64,000 nucleotides of DNA from Euonymus europaeus (taxonomy: Eukaryota > Streptophyta > Magnoliopsida > Celastrales > Celastraceae): NCBI GenBank assembly GCA_963580455.1, contig OY756971.1, forward strand, positions 11,493,001 through 11,557,000, read 5' to 3'. Below the pieces are notes generated by a model, which was given only the letters and a program-made list of their open reading frames with translations, ran no database searches and had not been told where the DNA came from. This document shows, piece by piece, positions 25,809-40,309 of this stretch. The translations under genes were made by a program, and so were the position numbers. The number at the start of each line of letters is the position of its first letter. Within the stretch, counting starts at the first letter, position 1.

Positions 25809-28800
25809 CGATGCCAAAACACCAACATGCTATGACAAATGGACAAAATCGTTAAAGGCTCCTCCATAGAGAGAGTTGATCAACTTCGGACCATCAAAGT
25901 TGCTCGGTGTACACTTTTTAATGTTCTTCTATGTCAAATTTTACAAGTATAAGCTTCCTAGATTATTTCGATGCCAAGACACCAACTTTCTATGACAAAT
26001 GGACAAAATTGTTCAAAGCTCCTCTATAGAGAGATTTGAGCAACTTCGAACCATCAAAGTTCCTCGGTGTACAGTTTTTTTTGTGATTCTATGTCAAATT
26101 TTACGAGTATAAGCTTCCAAGATTATTTTGATGCAAAACACCAACATGCTATGACAAATGGACAAAATCGTTAAACGCTCCTCTATAGAGAGAGTTAATC
26201 AACTTCGGACCATCAAAGTTGCACGGTGTACACTTTTTAATGTTCTTCTATGTCAAATTTTACGAGTAGAAGCTTCCTAGATTATTTCGATGCCAAAACA
26301 CCAAGTTTCTATGAGAAATGTACAAAATTGTTAAAAGCACCTCTATAGAGAGTGTTGAGCATTTTCGAACCATCAAAGTTGCTCGGCGAAACTTTTTATT
26401 GTGCTTCTATGTCAAATTTTACGAGTATAAGCTTCGAATATTAATTCAATGCCAAAACACCAACTTTCTATCACAAATGGACAAAACCGTTAAAAGCTTC
26501 TCCATAGAAAGAGTTGAGCAACTTCGAACCAGAAAAGTTGCTCGGTGTACAATTTTTATTGTGCTTTTATGTCAAATTTTACGAGTATAAGCTTCAAAGA
26601 TTATTTTGATGCCAAAACACCAACATGCTATGACAAATAGACAAAATCGTTAAAGGCTCCTCCATAGAGAGAGTTGATCAACTTTGGACCATCAAAGTTG
26701 CTCGGTGTACACTATTTAATGTTCTTCTATGTCAAATTTTACAAGTATAAGCTTCCTAGATTTTTTCGATGCCAAGACACCAACTTTCAATGACAAATGG
26801 ACAAAATTGTTAAAAGCTCCTCTATAGAGAGAGTTGAGCAACTTCGAACCATCAAAGTTCCTCGGTGTACAGTTTTTTTTTGTGATTCTATGTCAAATTT
26901 TACGAGTATAAGCTTCCAAGATTATTTTGATGCAAAACACCAACATGCTATGACAAATGGACAAAATCGTTAAACGCTCCTCTATAGAGAGTTAATCAAC
27001 TTCGGACCATCAAAGTTGCACGGTGTACACTTTTTAATGTTCTTCTATGTCAAATTTTACGAGTAGAAGCTTCCTAGATTATTTCGATGCCAAAACACCA
27101 AGTTTCTATGAGAAATGTACAAAATTGTTAAAAGCACCTCTATAGAGAGTGTTGAGCATTTTCGAACCATCAAAGTTGCTCGGCGAAACTTTTTATTGTG
27201 CTTCTATGTCAAATTTTACGAGTATAAGCTTCGAATATTAATTCAATGCCAAAACACCAACTTTCTATCACAAATGGACAAAACCGTTAAAAGCTTCTCC
27301 ATAGAAAGAGTTGAGCAACTTCGAACCAGAAAAGTTGCTCGGTGTACAATTTTTATTGTGATTTTATGACAAATTTTACGAGTATAAGCTTCAAAGATTA
27401 TTTTGATGCCAAAACACCAACATGCTATGACAAATAGACAAAATCGTTAAAGGCTCCTCCATAGAGAGAGTTGATCAACTTTGGTCCATCAAAGTTGCTC
27501 GGTGTACACTATTTAATGTTCTTCTATGTCAAATTTTACAAGTATAAGCTTCCTAGATTTTTTCGATGCCAAGACACCAACTTTCAATGACAAATGGACA
27601 AAATTGTTAAACGCTCCTCTATAGAGAGAGTTGAGCAACTTCGAACCATCAAAGTTCCTCGGTGTACAGTTTTTTTTTGTGATTCTATGTCAAATTTTAC
27701 GAGTATAAGCTTCCAAGATTATTTTGATGCAAAACACCAACATGCTATGACAAATGGACAAAATCGTTAAACGCTCCTCTATAGAGAGAGTTAATCAACT
27801 TCGGACCATCAAAGTTGCACGGTGTACACTTTTTAATGTTCTTCTATGTCAAATTTTACGAGTAGAAGCTTCCTAGATTATTTCGATGCCAAAACACCAA
27901 GTTTCTATGAGAAATGTACAAAATTGTTAAAAGCACCTCTATAGAGAGTGTTGAGCATTTTCGAACCATCAAAGTTGCTCGGCGAAACTTTTTATTGTGC
28001 TTCTATGTCAAATTTTACGAGTATAAGCTTCGAATATTAATTCAATGCCAAAACACCAACTTTCTATCACAAATGGACAAAACCGTTAAAAGCTTCTCCA
28101 TAGAAAGAGTTGAGCAACTTCGAACCAGAAAAGTTGCTCGGTGTACAATTTTTATTGTGCTTTTATGTCAAATTTTACGAGTATAAGCTTCAAAGATTAT
28201 TTTGATGCCAAAACACCAACATGCTATGACAAATAGACAAAATCGTTAAAGGCTCCTCCATAGAGAGAGTTGATCAACTTTGGACCATCAAAGTTGCTCG
28301 GTGTACACTATTTAATGTTCTTCTATGTCAAATTTTACAAGTATAAGCTTCCTAGATTTTTTCGATGCCAAGACACCAACTTTCAATGACAAATGGACAA
28401 AATTGTTAAAAGCTCCTCTATAGAGAGAGTTGAGCAACTTCGAACCATCAAAGTTCCTCGGTGTACAGTTTTTTTTTGTGATTCTATGTCAAATTTTACG
28501 AGTATAAGCTTCCAAGATTATTTTGATGCAAAACACCAACATGCTATGACAAATGGACAAAATCGTTAAACGCTCCTCCATAGAGAGAGTTAATCAACTT
28601 CGGACCATCAAAGTTGTACGGTGTTTACTTTTTAATGTTCTTCTATGTCAAATTTTATGAGTATAAGCTTCCTAGATTATTTCGATGCCAAAACACCAAG
28701 TTTCTATGAGAAATGTACAAAATTGTTAAAAGCTCCTCTATAGAGAGAGTTGAGCATTTTCGAACCATCAAAGTTACTCGGCGAAGCTTTTTATTGTGCT

Positions 28801-30610
28801 TCTATGTCAAATTTTACGAGTATAAGCTTCGAAGATTATTTCAATGCCAAAACACCAACTTTCCATCACAAATGGACAAAACCGTTAAAAGCTCCTCCAT
28901 AGAGAGAGTTGAGCAACTTCGAACCAGAAAAGTTGCTCGTTGTACACTTTTTATTGTGCTTTTATGTCAAATTTAACGAGTATAAGCTTCCAAGATTATT
29001 TCGATGCCAAAACACCAACATGCTATGACAAATGGACAAAATCGTTAAAGGCTCCTCCATAGAGAGAGTTGATCAACTTCGGACCATCAAAGTTGCTCGG
29101 TGTACACTTTTTAATGTTCTTCTATGTCAAATTTTACAAGTATAAGCTTCCTAGATTATTTCGATGCCAAGACACCAACTTTCTATGACAAATGGACAAA
29201 ATTGTTAAAAGCTCCTCTATAGAGAGATTTGAGCAACTTCGAACCATCAAAGTTCCTCGGTGTACAGTTTTTTTTGTGATTCTATGTCAAATTTTACGAG
29301 TATAAGCTTCCAAGATTATTTTGATGCAAAACACCAACATGCTATGACAAATGGACAAAATCGTTAAACGCTCCTCTATAGAGAGAGTTAATCAACTTCG
29401 GACCATCAAAGTTGCACGGTGTACACTTTTTAATGTTCTTCTATGTCAAATTTTACGAGTAGAAGCTTCCTAGATTATTTCGATGCCAAAACACCAAGTT
29501 TCTATGAGAAATGTACAAAATTGTTAAAAGCACCTCTATAGAGAGTGTTGAGCATTTTCGAACCATCAAAGTTGCTCGGCGAAACTTTTTATTGTGCTTC
29601 TATGTCAAATTTTACGAGTATAAGCTTCGAATATTAATTCAATGCCAAAACACCAACTTTCTATCACAAATGGACAAAACCGTTAAAAGCTTCTCCATAG
29701 AAAGAGTTGAGCAACTTCGAACCAGAAAAGTTGCTCGGTGTACAATTTTTATTGTGCTTTTATGTCAAATTTTACGAGTATAAGCTTCAAAGATTATTTT
29801 GATGCCAAAACACCAACATGCTATGACAAATAGACAAAATCGTTAAAGGCTCCTCCATAGAGAGAGTTGATCAACTTTGGACCATCAAAGTTGCTCGGTG
29901 TACACTATTTAATGTTCTTCTATGTCAAATTTTACAAGTATAAGCTTCCTAGATTTTTTCGATGCCAAGACACCAACTTTCAATGACAAATGGACAAAAT
30001 TGTTAAAAGCTCCTCTATAGAGAGAGTTGAGCAACTTCGAACCATCAAAGTTCCTCGGTGTACAGTTTTTTTTTGTGATTCTATGTCAAATTTTACGAGT
30101 ATAAGCTTCCAAGATTATTTTGATGCAAAACACCAACATGCTATGACAAATGGACAAAATCGTTAAACGCTCCTCCATAGAGAGAGTTAATCAACTTCGG
30201 ACCATCAAAGTTGTACGGTGTTTACTTTTTAATGTTCTTCTATGTCAAATTTTATGAGTATAAGCTTCCTAGATTATTTCGATGCCAAAACACCAAGTTT
30301 CTATGAGAAATGTACAAAATTGTTAAAAGCTCCTCTATAGAGAGAGTTGAGCATTTTCGAACCATCAAAGTTACTCGGCGAAGCTTTTTATTGTGCTTCT
30401 ATGTCAAATTTTACGAGTATAAGCTTCGAAGATTATTTCAATGCCAAAACACCAACTTTCTATCACAAATGGACAAAACCGTTAAAAGCTTCTCCATAGA
30501 AAGAGTTGAGCAACTTCGAACCAGAAAAGTTGCTTGGTGTACACTTTTTATTGTGCTTCTATGTCAAATTTTACGAGTATAAGCTTCCAAGATTATTTCG
30601 ATGCCAAAAC
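25809..30610. repeat. ~799-bp pentamer HOR, about six copies
   Basis: The monomer with GAAATGTAC and GAGCATTTTCG recurs near 26,318, 27,115, 27,914, 28,713, 29,511 and 30,310, at 797-799 bp spacing. Two versions of the unit exist. One has ACGAGTAGAAGC and CACCTCTATAGAGAGTG (26,318, 27,115, 27,914, 29,511). The other has ACTCGGCGAAGC (28,713, 30,310, later 33,187). Spacing differs by one or two bases because of T-run length and a lost AG. Confidence 0.85.
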
Positions 30611-33600
30611 ACCAACATGATATGACAAATGGACAAAATCGTTAAAGGCTCCTCCATAGAGAGAGTTGATCAACTTCGGACCATCAAAGTTGCTCGGTGT
30701 ACACTTTTTAATGTTCTTCTATGTCAAATTTTACAAGTATAAGCTTCCTAGATTAATTCGATGCCAAAACACCAACTTTCTATGACGAATGCACAAAATT
30801 GTTAAAAGCTCCTCCATAGAGAGAGGTGAGCAACCTCGGACCATCAAAGTTGCTCAGTGTACACTTTTTAATGTTCTTCTATGTCAAATTTTATGAGTAT
30901 AAGATTCATATATTATTTCGATGCAAAAACCCCCAACTTTCTATGACAAATGCTCAAAATTGTTAAAAGCTCCTCCATAGAGAGTGTTGAGCAACTTCGG
31001 ACCATCAGAGTTGCTTGGTGTACACCTTTTATTGTTCTTCCATTTGAAATTTTACGAGTATAAGCGTCAAAATTAATTAATTTCCAAAACACCAACTTTC
31101 TATGAGAAACGGACAAAGCCATTAAAAGCTCCTCCATAGAGAGAGTTCAGCAAGTTCGGACCATCAAAGTTGCTTGGTGTACACTTTGTATTGTTTTTCT
31201 ATGTCAAATTTTATGAGTATAAGCTTCCTAGATTATATCGATGCCAAAACACCAAGTTTCTATGAGAAACGTACAAAATTGTTAAAAGCTCCTCTATAGA
31301 GAGAGTTGAGCATTTTCGAACCATCAAAGTTACTCGGTGAAACTTTTTATTGTGCTTCTATGTCAAATTTTACGAGTATAAGCTTCGAAGATTGTTTCAA
31401 TGCCAAAACACCAACTTTCTATCACAAATGGACAAAACCGTTAAAAGCTCCTCCATAGAGAGAGTTGAGCAACTTCGAACTAGAAAAGTTGCTCGGTGTA
31501 CACTTTTTATTGTGCTTTTATGTCAAATTTTACGAGTATAAGCTTCCAAGATTATTTCGATGCCAAAACACCAACATGCTATCACAAATGGACAAAATCG
31601 TTAAAGGCTCTTCCATAGAGAGAGTTGATCAACTTCGGACCATCAAAGTTGCTCGGTGTACACTTTTTAATGTTCTTCTATGTCAAATTTTACAAGTATA
31701 AGCTTCCTAGATTATTTCGATGCCAAGACACCAACTTTCTATGACAAATGGACAAAATTGTTAAAAGCTCCTCTATAGAGAGATTTGAGCAACTTCGAAC
31801 CATCAAAGTTCCTCGGTGTACAGTTTTTTTTTGTGATTCTATGTCAAATTTTACGAGTATAAGCTTCAAAGATTATTTTGATGCAAAACACCAACACGCT
31901 ATGACAAATGGACAAAATCGTTAAACGCTCCTCCATAGAGAGAGTTAATCAACTTCGGACCATCAAAGTTGCACGGTGTACACTTTTTAATGTTCTTCTA
32001 TGTCAAATTTTACGAGTATAAGCTTCCTAGATTATTTCGATGCCAAAACACCAAGTTTCTATGAGAAATGTACAAAATTGTTAAAAGCTCCTCCATAGAG
32101 AGAGTTGAGCATTTTCGAACCATCAAAGTTGCTCGGCGAAACTTTTTATTGTGCTTCTATGTCAAATTTTATGAGTATAAGCTTCGAAGATTATTTCAAT
32201 GCCAAAACACCAACTTTCTATCACAAATGGACAAAACCGTTAAAAGCATCTCCATAGAAGGAGTTGAGCAAGTTCGGACCATCAAAGTTGCTTGGTGTAC
32301 ACCTTGTATTGTTTTTCTATGTCAAATTTTATGAGTATAAGCTTCCTAGATTATTTCGATGCCAAAACACCAAGTATTTGTGAGAAATGTACAAAATTAT
32401 TAAAAGCTCCTCTATAGAGAGAGTTGAGCATTTTCGAACCATCAAAGTTGCTCGGCGAAACTTTTTTATTGTGCTTCTATGTCAAATTTTACGAGTATAA
32501 GCTTCGAAGATTATTTCAATGCCAAAACACCAACTTTCCATCACAAATGGACAAAACCGTTAAAAGCTCCTCCATAGAGAGAGTTGAGCAACTTCGAACC
32601 AGAAAAGTTGCTCGGTGTACACTTTTGATTGTGCTTTTATGTCAAATTTTACGAGTATAAGCTTCCAAGATTATTTCGATGCCAAAACACCAACATGCTA
32701 TGACAAATGGACAAAATCGTTAAAGGCTCCTCCATAGAGAGAGTTGATCAACTTCGGACCATCAAAGTTGCTCGGTGTACACTTTTTAATGTTCTTCTAT
32801 GTCAAATTTTACAATTATAAGCTTCCTAGATTATTTCGATGCCAAGACACCAACTTTCTATGACAAATGGACAAAATTGTTAAAAGCTCCTCTATAGAGA
32901 GATTTGAGCAACTTCGAACCATCAAAGTTCCTCGGTGTACAGTTTTTTTTTGTGATTCTATGTCAAATTTTACGAGTATAAGCTTCCAAGATTATTTTGA
33001 TGCAAAACACCAACATGCTATGGCAAATGGACAAAATCGTTAAACGCTCCTCCATAGAGAGAGTTAATCAACTTCGGACCATCAAAGTTGCACGGTGTGC
33101 ACTTTTTAATGTTCTTCTATGTCAAATTTTATGAGTATAAGCTTCCTAGATTATTTCGATGCCAAAACACCAAGTTTCTATGAGAAATGTACAAAATTGT
33201 TAAAAGCTCCTCTATAGAGAGAGTTGAGCATTTTCGAACCATCAAAGTTACTCGGCGAAGCTTTTTATTGTGCTTCTATGTCAAATTTTACGAGTATAAG
33301 CTTCGAAGATTATTTCAATGCCAAAACATCAACTTTCTATCACAAATGGACAAAACCGTTAAAAGCTTCTCCATAGAAAGAGTTGAGCAACTTCGAACCA
33401 GAAAAGTTGCTCGGTGTACACTTTTTATTGTGCTTCTATGTCAAATTTTACGAGTATAAGCTTCCAAGATTATTCTGATACCAAAACACCAACTTTCTAT
33501 GACAAATGGACAAAACCGTTAAAAGCTCCTCCATAGAGAGAGTTGATCAACTTCGGACCATCAAAGTTGCTCGTTGTACACTTTTTAATGTTCTTCTATG

Positions 33601-36600
33601 TCAAATTTTACAAGTATAAGCTTCCTAGATTTTTCCGATGCCAAAACACCAACTTTCTATGACAAATGGACAAAACCGTTAAAAGCTCCTCCATAGAGAG
33701 AGTTGATCAACTTCGGACCATCAATGTTGCTCGGTGTACACTTTTTAATGTTCTTCTATGTCAAATTTCACGAGTATAAGCTTCCTAGATTATTTCGATG
33801 CAGAAACCCCAACTTTCTATGACAAATGCACGAAATTGTTAAAAGCTTCTCCTTGGAGAGTGTTGAGCAACTTCGGACCATCAATGTTGTGTGTACACCT
33901 TTTATTGTTCTTCCATTTGAAATTTTACGAGTATAAGCGTCAAGATTAATTAATTTCCAAAACACCAACTTTCTATGAGAAATGGACAAAGCCATTGAAA
34001 GCTCCTCCATAGAGAGAGTTGAGCAACTTCGAACCAGAAAAGTTGCTCGGTGTACACTTTTTATTGTGCTTCTATGTCAAATTTTACGAGTATAAGCTTC
34101 CAAGATTATTTCGATGCCAAAACACCAACATGCTATGACAAATGGACAAAATTGTTAAAGGCTCCTCCATAGAGAGAGTTGATCAACTTCGGACCATCAA
34201 AGTTGCTCGGTGTACACTTTTTAATGTTCTTCTATGTCAAATTTTACAAGTATAAGCTTCCTAGATTAATTCGATGCCAAAACACCAACATACTATGACA
34301 AATGGACAAAATCGTTAAACGCTCCTCCATAGAGAGAGTTAATCAACTTCGGACCATCAAAATTGCACGGTGTACACTTTTTAATGTTCTTCTATGTCAA
34401 ATTTTACGAGTATAAGCTTCCTAGATTATTTCGATGCCAAAACACCAACTTTCTATGACGAATGCACAAAATTGTTAAAAGCCCCTCCATAGAGAGAGTT
34501 GAGCAACCTCGGACCATCAAAGTTGCTCGGTGTACACTTTTTAATGTTCTTCTATGTCAAATTTTACGAGTATAAGCTTCATATATTATTTCGATGCAAA
34601 AACCCCCAACTTTCTATGACAAATGCTCAAAATTGTTAAAAGCTCCTCCATAGAGAGTGTTGAGCAACTTCGGACCATCAAAGTTGCTTGATGTACACCT
34701 TTTATTGTTCTTCCATTTGAAATTTTACGAGTATAAGCGTCAAGATTAATTAATTTCCAAAACACCAACTTTCTATGAGAAATGGACAAAGCCATTAAAA
34801 GCTCCTCCATAGAGAGAGTTCAGCAAGTTCGGACCATCAAAGTTGCTTGGTGTACACTTTGTATTGTTTTTCAATGTCAAATTTTATGAGTATAAGCTTC
34901 CTAGATTATTTCGATGCCAAAACACCAACATGCTATGATAAATGGACAAAATCGTTAAAGGCTCCTCCATAGAGAGATTTGATCAACTTCGGACCATCAA
35001 AGTTGCTAGGTGTACACTTTTTAATGTTCTTCTATGTCAAATTTTATAAGTATAAGCTTCCTAGATTATTTCGATGCCAAGACACCAACTTTCTATGACA
35101 AATGGACAAAATTGTTAAAAGCTCCTCTATAGAGAGATTTGAGCAACTTCGAACCATCAAAGTTCCTTGGTGTACAGTTTTTTTTTGTGATTCTATGTCA
35201 AATTTTACGAGTATAAGCTTCCAAGATTATTTTGATGCAAAACACCAACATGCTATGACAAATGGACAAAATCGTTAAACGCTCCTCGATAGAGAGAGTT
35301 AATCAACTTCGGACCATCAAAGTTGCATGGTGTACACTTTTTAATGTTCTTCTATGTCAAATTTTACGAGTATAAGTTTCCTAGATTATTTCGATGACAA
35401 AACACCAACTTTCTATGACGAATGGACGAAATTGTTAAAAACTCCTCCATAGAGAGAGTTGAGCAAGCTCGGACCATGAAAGTTCCACGGTGTACAATTT
35501 TTATTGTGCAGCTATGTCAAATTTTACGAGTATAAGCTCCCAAGATTATTTTGATGCCAAAACACCAACATGCTATGACAAATGGACAAAATCGTTAAAG
35601 GCTCCTCCATAGAGAGAGTTGATCAACTTCGGACCATCAAAGTTGCTCGGTGTACACTTTTTAATGTTATTCTAAGTCAAATTTTACAAGTATAAGCTTC
35701 CTAGATTAATTCGATACGAAAACAATAACTTTCTATGACAAATGGACAAACCCGTTAAAAGCTCCTCCATAGAGAGAGTTGAGCAACTTTGGACCAGAAA
35801 AGTTCCTCGGTGTACAGTTTTTTTTTGTAATTCTATGTCAAATTTTTCGAGTATAAGCTTCCAAGATTATTTTGATGCAAAACACCAACATGCTATGACG
35901 AATGGACAAAATCGTTAAACGCTCCTCCATAGAGAGAGTTAATCTACTTCGGACCATCAAAGTTGCACGGTGTACACTTTTTAATGTTCTTCTATGTCAA
36001 ATTTTACGAGTATAAGCTTCCTAGATTATTTCGATGACAAAACACCAACTTTCTATGACGAATGGACAAAATTGTTAAACGCTCCTCCATAGAGAGAGTT
36101 AATCAACTTCGGACCATCAAAGTTCCACGGTGTACAATTTTTATTGTTCTTCTATGTCAAATTTTACGAGTATAAGCTTCTTAGATTATTTTGATGGCAA
36201 AACACCAAGTTTCTATGAGAAATGGACAAAATTGTGAAAACCTCCTCTATGGAGAGAGTTGAGCATTTTCGAACCATAAAAGTTGCTCGGCGAAACTTTT
36301 TATTGTGCTTCTATGTCAAATTTTACAAGTATAAGTTTCGAAGATTATTTCCATGCCAAAACACCAACTTTCTATCACAAATGGACAAAACCGTTAAAAG
36401 GATCTCTATAGAAAGAGTTGAGCAACTTCGAACCAGAAAAGTTGCTCCGTGTACACTTTTTATTGTGCTTCTATGTCAAATTTTACGAGTATAAGCTTCC
36501 AAGATTATTTCGATGCCAAAACATCAACACGCTATGACAAATGGACAAAATCGTTAAAGGCTCCTCCATAGAGAGAGTTGATCAACTTCGGACCATCAAA

Positions 36601-37300
36601 GTTGCTCGGTGTAAACTTTTTAATGTTCTTCTATGTCAAATTTTACAAGTATAAGCTTCCTAGATTAATTCGATGACAAAACACCAACATGCTATGACAA
36701 ATGGACAAAATCATTAAACGCTCCTCCATAGAGAGAGTTAATCAACTTCGGACCATCAAAATTGCACGGTGTACACTTTTTAATGTTCTTCTATGTCAAA
36801 TTTTACGAGTATAAGCTTCCTAGATTATTTCGATGCCAAAACACCAACTTTCTATGACGAATGCACAAAATTGTTAAAAGCTCCTCCATAGAGAGAGTTG
36901 AGCAACCTCGGACCATCAAAGTTGCTCGGTGTACACTTTTTAATATTCTTCTATATCAAATTTTACGAGTATAAGCTTCATATATTATTTCGATGCAAAA
37001 ACCCCCAACTTTCTATGACAAATGCTCAAAATTGTTAAAAGCTCCTCCATAGTGTTGAGCAACTTCGGACCATCAAAGTTGCTCGGTGTACACCTTTTAT
37101 TGTTCTTCCATTTGAAATTTTACGAGTATAAGCGTCAAGATTAATTAATTTCCAAAACACCAACTTTCTATGAGAAATGGACAAAGCCATTAAAAGCTCC
37201 TCCATAGACAGAGTTCAGCAAGTTCGGACCATCAAAGTTACTTGGTGTACACTTTGTATTGTTTTTCTATGTCAAATTTTATGAGTATAAGCTTCCTAGA
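30611..37300. repeat. Mosaic satellite segment related to both flanking HORs
   Basis: Incomplete pieces of the 799-bp pentamer (for example 31,700-33,460, with a seven-monomer spacing of 1,119 bp between 32,068 and 33,187) alternate with monomers that anticipate the right-hand nine-mer (AAATGCTCAAAATTG, TTAATTAA, GAAGCGTCAAG). 30,780-31,200 and 34,450-34,870 are near copies about 3,673 bp apart. A related piece lies at about 36,840-37,300. Confidence 0.65.
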
Positions 37301-40300
37301 TTATTTCGATGCAAAACACCAACATGCTATGACAAATGGACAAAATCGTTAAATGCTCCTCCATAGAGAGAGTTAATCAACTTCGGACCATCAAAATTGC
37401 ACGGTGTACACTTTTTAATGTTCTTCTATGTCAAATTTTACGGGTATAAGCTTCCTAGAATATTTCGATGCCAAAACACCAACTTTCTATGACGAATGCA
37501 CAAAATTGTTAAAAGCTCCTCCATAGAGAGAGTTGAGCAACCTCGGACCATGAAAGTTCCTCGGTGTACAATTTTTATTGTGCATCTATGTCAAATTTTA
37601 TGAGTATAAGCGTCCTAGATTATTTCGTTGCAAAAACCCCCAACTTTCTATGACAAATGCTCAAAATTGTTAAAAGCTCCTCCATATAGAGTGTTGAGCA
37701 ACTTCGGACCATCAAAGTTGCTTGGTGTACACCTTTTATTGTTCTTCTATTTGAAATTTTACGAGTATAAGCTTCAAGATTAATTAATTGCCAAAACACC
37801 AACTTTCTATGAGAAATGGAAAAAACCATTAAAAGCTCCTCTATAGAGAGAGTTGAGCAAGTTCGGACCGTCAAAATTGCTTGGTGTACACTTTGTATTG
37901 TTTTTCTATGTCAAATTTTATGAGTATAAGCTTCCTAGATTATTTCGATCCCAAAACACCAACTTTCTATGACGAATGGACAAAATTGTTAAAAGCTCCT
38001 CCATAGAGAGAGTTGAGCAACTTCGGACCATCAAGGTTCCTCGGTGTACACTTTTTATTGTGCTTCTATGTCAAATTTTATGAGTATAAGCTTCCAAGAT
38101 TATTTCAATGCCAAAATACCAGCATGCTATGACAAATAGACAAAATCGTTAAAGGGTTCTCCATAGAGAGAGTTGATCAACTTTGGACTATCAAAGTTGT
38201 TCGGGGTACACTTTTTAATATTCTTCTATGTCAAATTTTACGAGTATAAGCTTCCAAGATTATTTCGATGCAAAATCCCCAACTTTCTTTGACAAATGCA
38301 CAAAATTGTTAAAAGCACCTCCATAGATAGTGTTGAGCAACTTCGGACCATCAAAGTTGCTCGGTGTACACCTTTTATTGTTCTTCTATTTGAAATTTTA
38401 AGAGTATAAGCTTCAAGATTAATTAATTGCCAAAACACCAACTTTCTATGAGAAATGGACAAAGCCATTGAAAGCTCCTCCATAGAGAGAGTTCAGCGAG
38501 TTGGGACCGTCAAAGTTGCTTGGTGTACACTTTGTATTGTTTTTCTATGTCAAATTTTATGAGTATAAGCTTTCTAGATTATTTCGATGCCAAAACACCA
38601 ACTTTTTATGACAAATGGACAAAATTGTTAAAAGCTCCTCCATAGATAGTGTTGAGCAACTTCGGACCATCAAAGTTGCTCGGTGTACACCTTTTATTGT
38701 TCTTCCATTTGAAATTTTACGAGTATAAGCGTCAAGATTAATTAATTGCCAAAACACCAACTTTCTATGAGAAATGGACAATGCCATTGAAAGCTCCTCC
38801 ATAGAGAGAGTTTAGCGAGTTCGGACCGTCAAAGTTGCTTGGTGTACACTTTGTATTGTTTTTCTATGTCAAACTTTATGAGTATAAGCTTCCTAGATTA
38901 TTTCGATGCCAAAACACCAACTTTTTATGACAAATGGACAAAATTGTTAAAAGCTCCTCTATAGAGAGAGTTGAGCAACTTCGAACCATCAAAGTTGCTC
39001 GGTGTAACTTTTTATTGTGCTTCTATGTCAAATTTTACGAGTATAAGCTTCCTAGATTATTTCGATTTCAAAACACCAACTTTCTATGACGAATGGACAA
39101 AATTGTTAAAAGCTCCTCTATAGAGAGAGTTGAGCAACTTCGGACCATCAAAGTTTCTCGGTGTACACTTTTTATTGTGCTTCTATGTCAAACTTTACGA
39201 GTATAAGCTTCCAAGATTATTTCAATGCCAAAATACCAACATGCTATGACAAATAGACAAAATCGTTAAAGGGTTCTCCATAGAGAGAGTTGATCAACTT
39301 CGGACTATCAAAGTTGTTCGGTGTACACTTTTTAATGTTCTTCTATGTCAAATTTTACGAGTATAAGCTTCCAAGATTATTTCGATGCAAAATCCCCAAC
39401 TTTCTATGACAAATGCACAAAATTGTTAAAAGCACCTCCATAGATAGTGTTGAGCAACTTCGGACCATCAAAGTTGCTCGGTGTACACCTTTTATTGTTC
39501 TTCTATTTGAAATTTTACGAGTATAAGCGTCAAGATTAATTAATTGCCAAAACACCAACTTTCTATGAGAAATGGACAAAGCCATTAAAAGCTCCTCCAT
39601 AGGGAGAGTCAGCAAGTTCGGACCATGAAAGTTGCTTGGTGTACACTTTGTATTGTTTTTCTATGTCAAATTTTATTAGTATAAGCTTCCTAGATTATTT
39701 CGATGCCAAAACACCAAGTTTCTATGAGAAATGTACAAAATTGTTAAAAGCTCCTCTATAGAAAGAGTTGAGGAACTTCGAACCATCAAAGTTGCTCGGT
39801 GTAACTTTTTGTTGTGCTTCTATGTCAAATTTTACGAGTATCTGCTTCCTAGATTATTTCGATTCCAAAACACCAACTTTCTATGACGAATGGACAAAAT
39901 TGTTAAAAGCTCCTCCGTAGAGAGAGTTGAGCAACTACGGACCATCAAAGTTTCTCGTTGTACACTTTTTATTGTTCTTCTATGTCAAATTTTACAAGTA
40001 TAAGCTTCCTAGATTATTTCGATGCAAAAACCCCAACTTTCTATGACAAATGCACAAAATTGTTAAAACCTCCTTCATAGAGAGTGTTGAGCAACTTCGG
40101 ACCATCAATGTTGTGTGGACACCTTTTATTGTTCTTCCATTTGAAATTTTACGAGTATAAGCGTCAAGATTAATTAATTGCCAAAACACCAACTTTCTAT
40201 GACAAATGGACAAAATTGTTAAAAGCTCCTCCATAGAGAGAGTTGAGCAACTTCGGACCATCAAAGTTCCTCGATGTACACTTTTTATTGTTCTTCTATG

Positions 40301-40309
40301 TCAAATTTT
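37301..40309. repeat. Mosaic satellite segment with short tandem dimers
   Basis: A two-monomer unit repeats at 319-bp spacing around 38,240-38,880. The stretch with ATACCAGCATGC or ATACCAACATGC and AAAGGGTTCTCC recurs about 1,118 bp apart (near 38,113 and 39,231). Near 39,975-40,310 a two-monomer unit of 316 bp repeats and leads into the nine-mer block. Confidence 0.65.
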
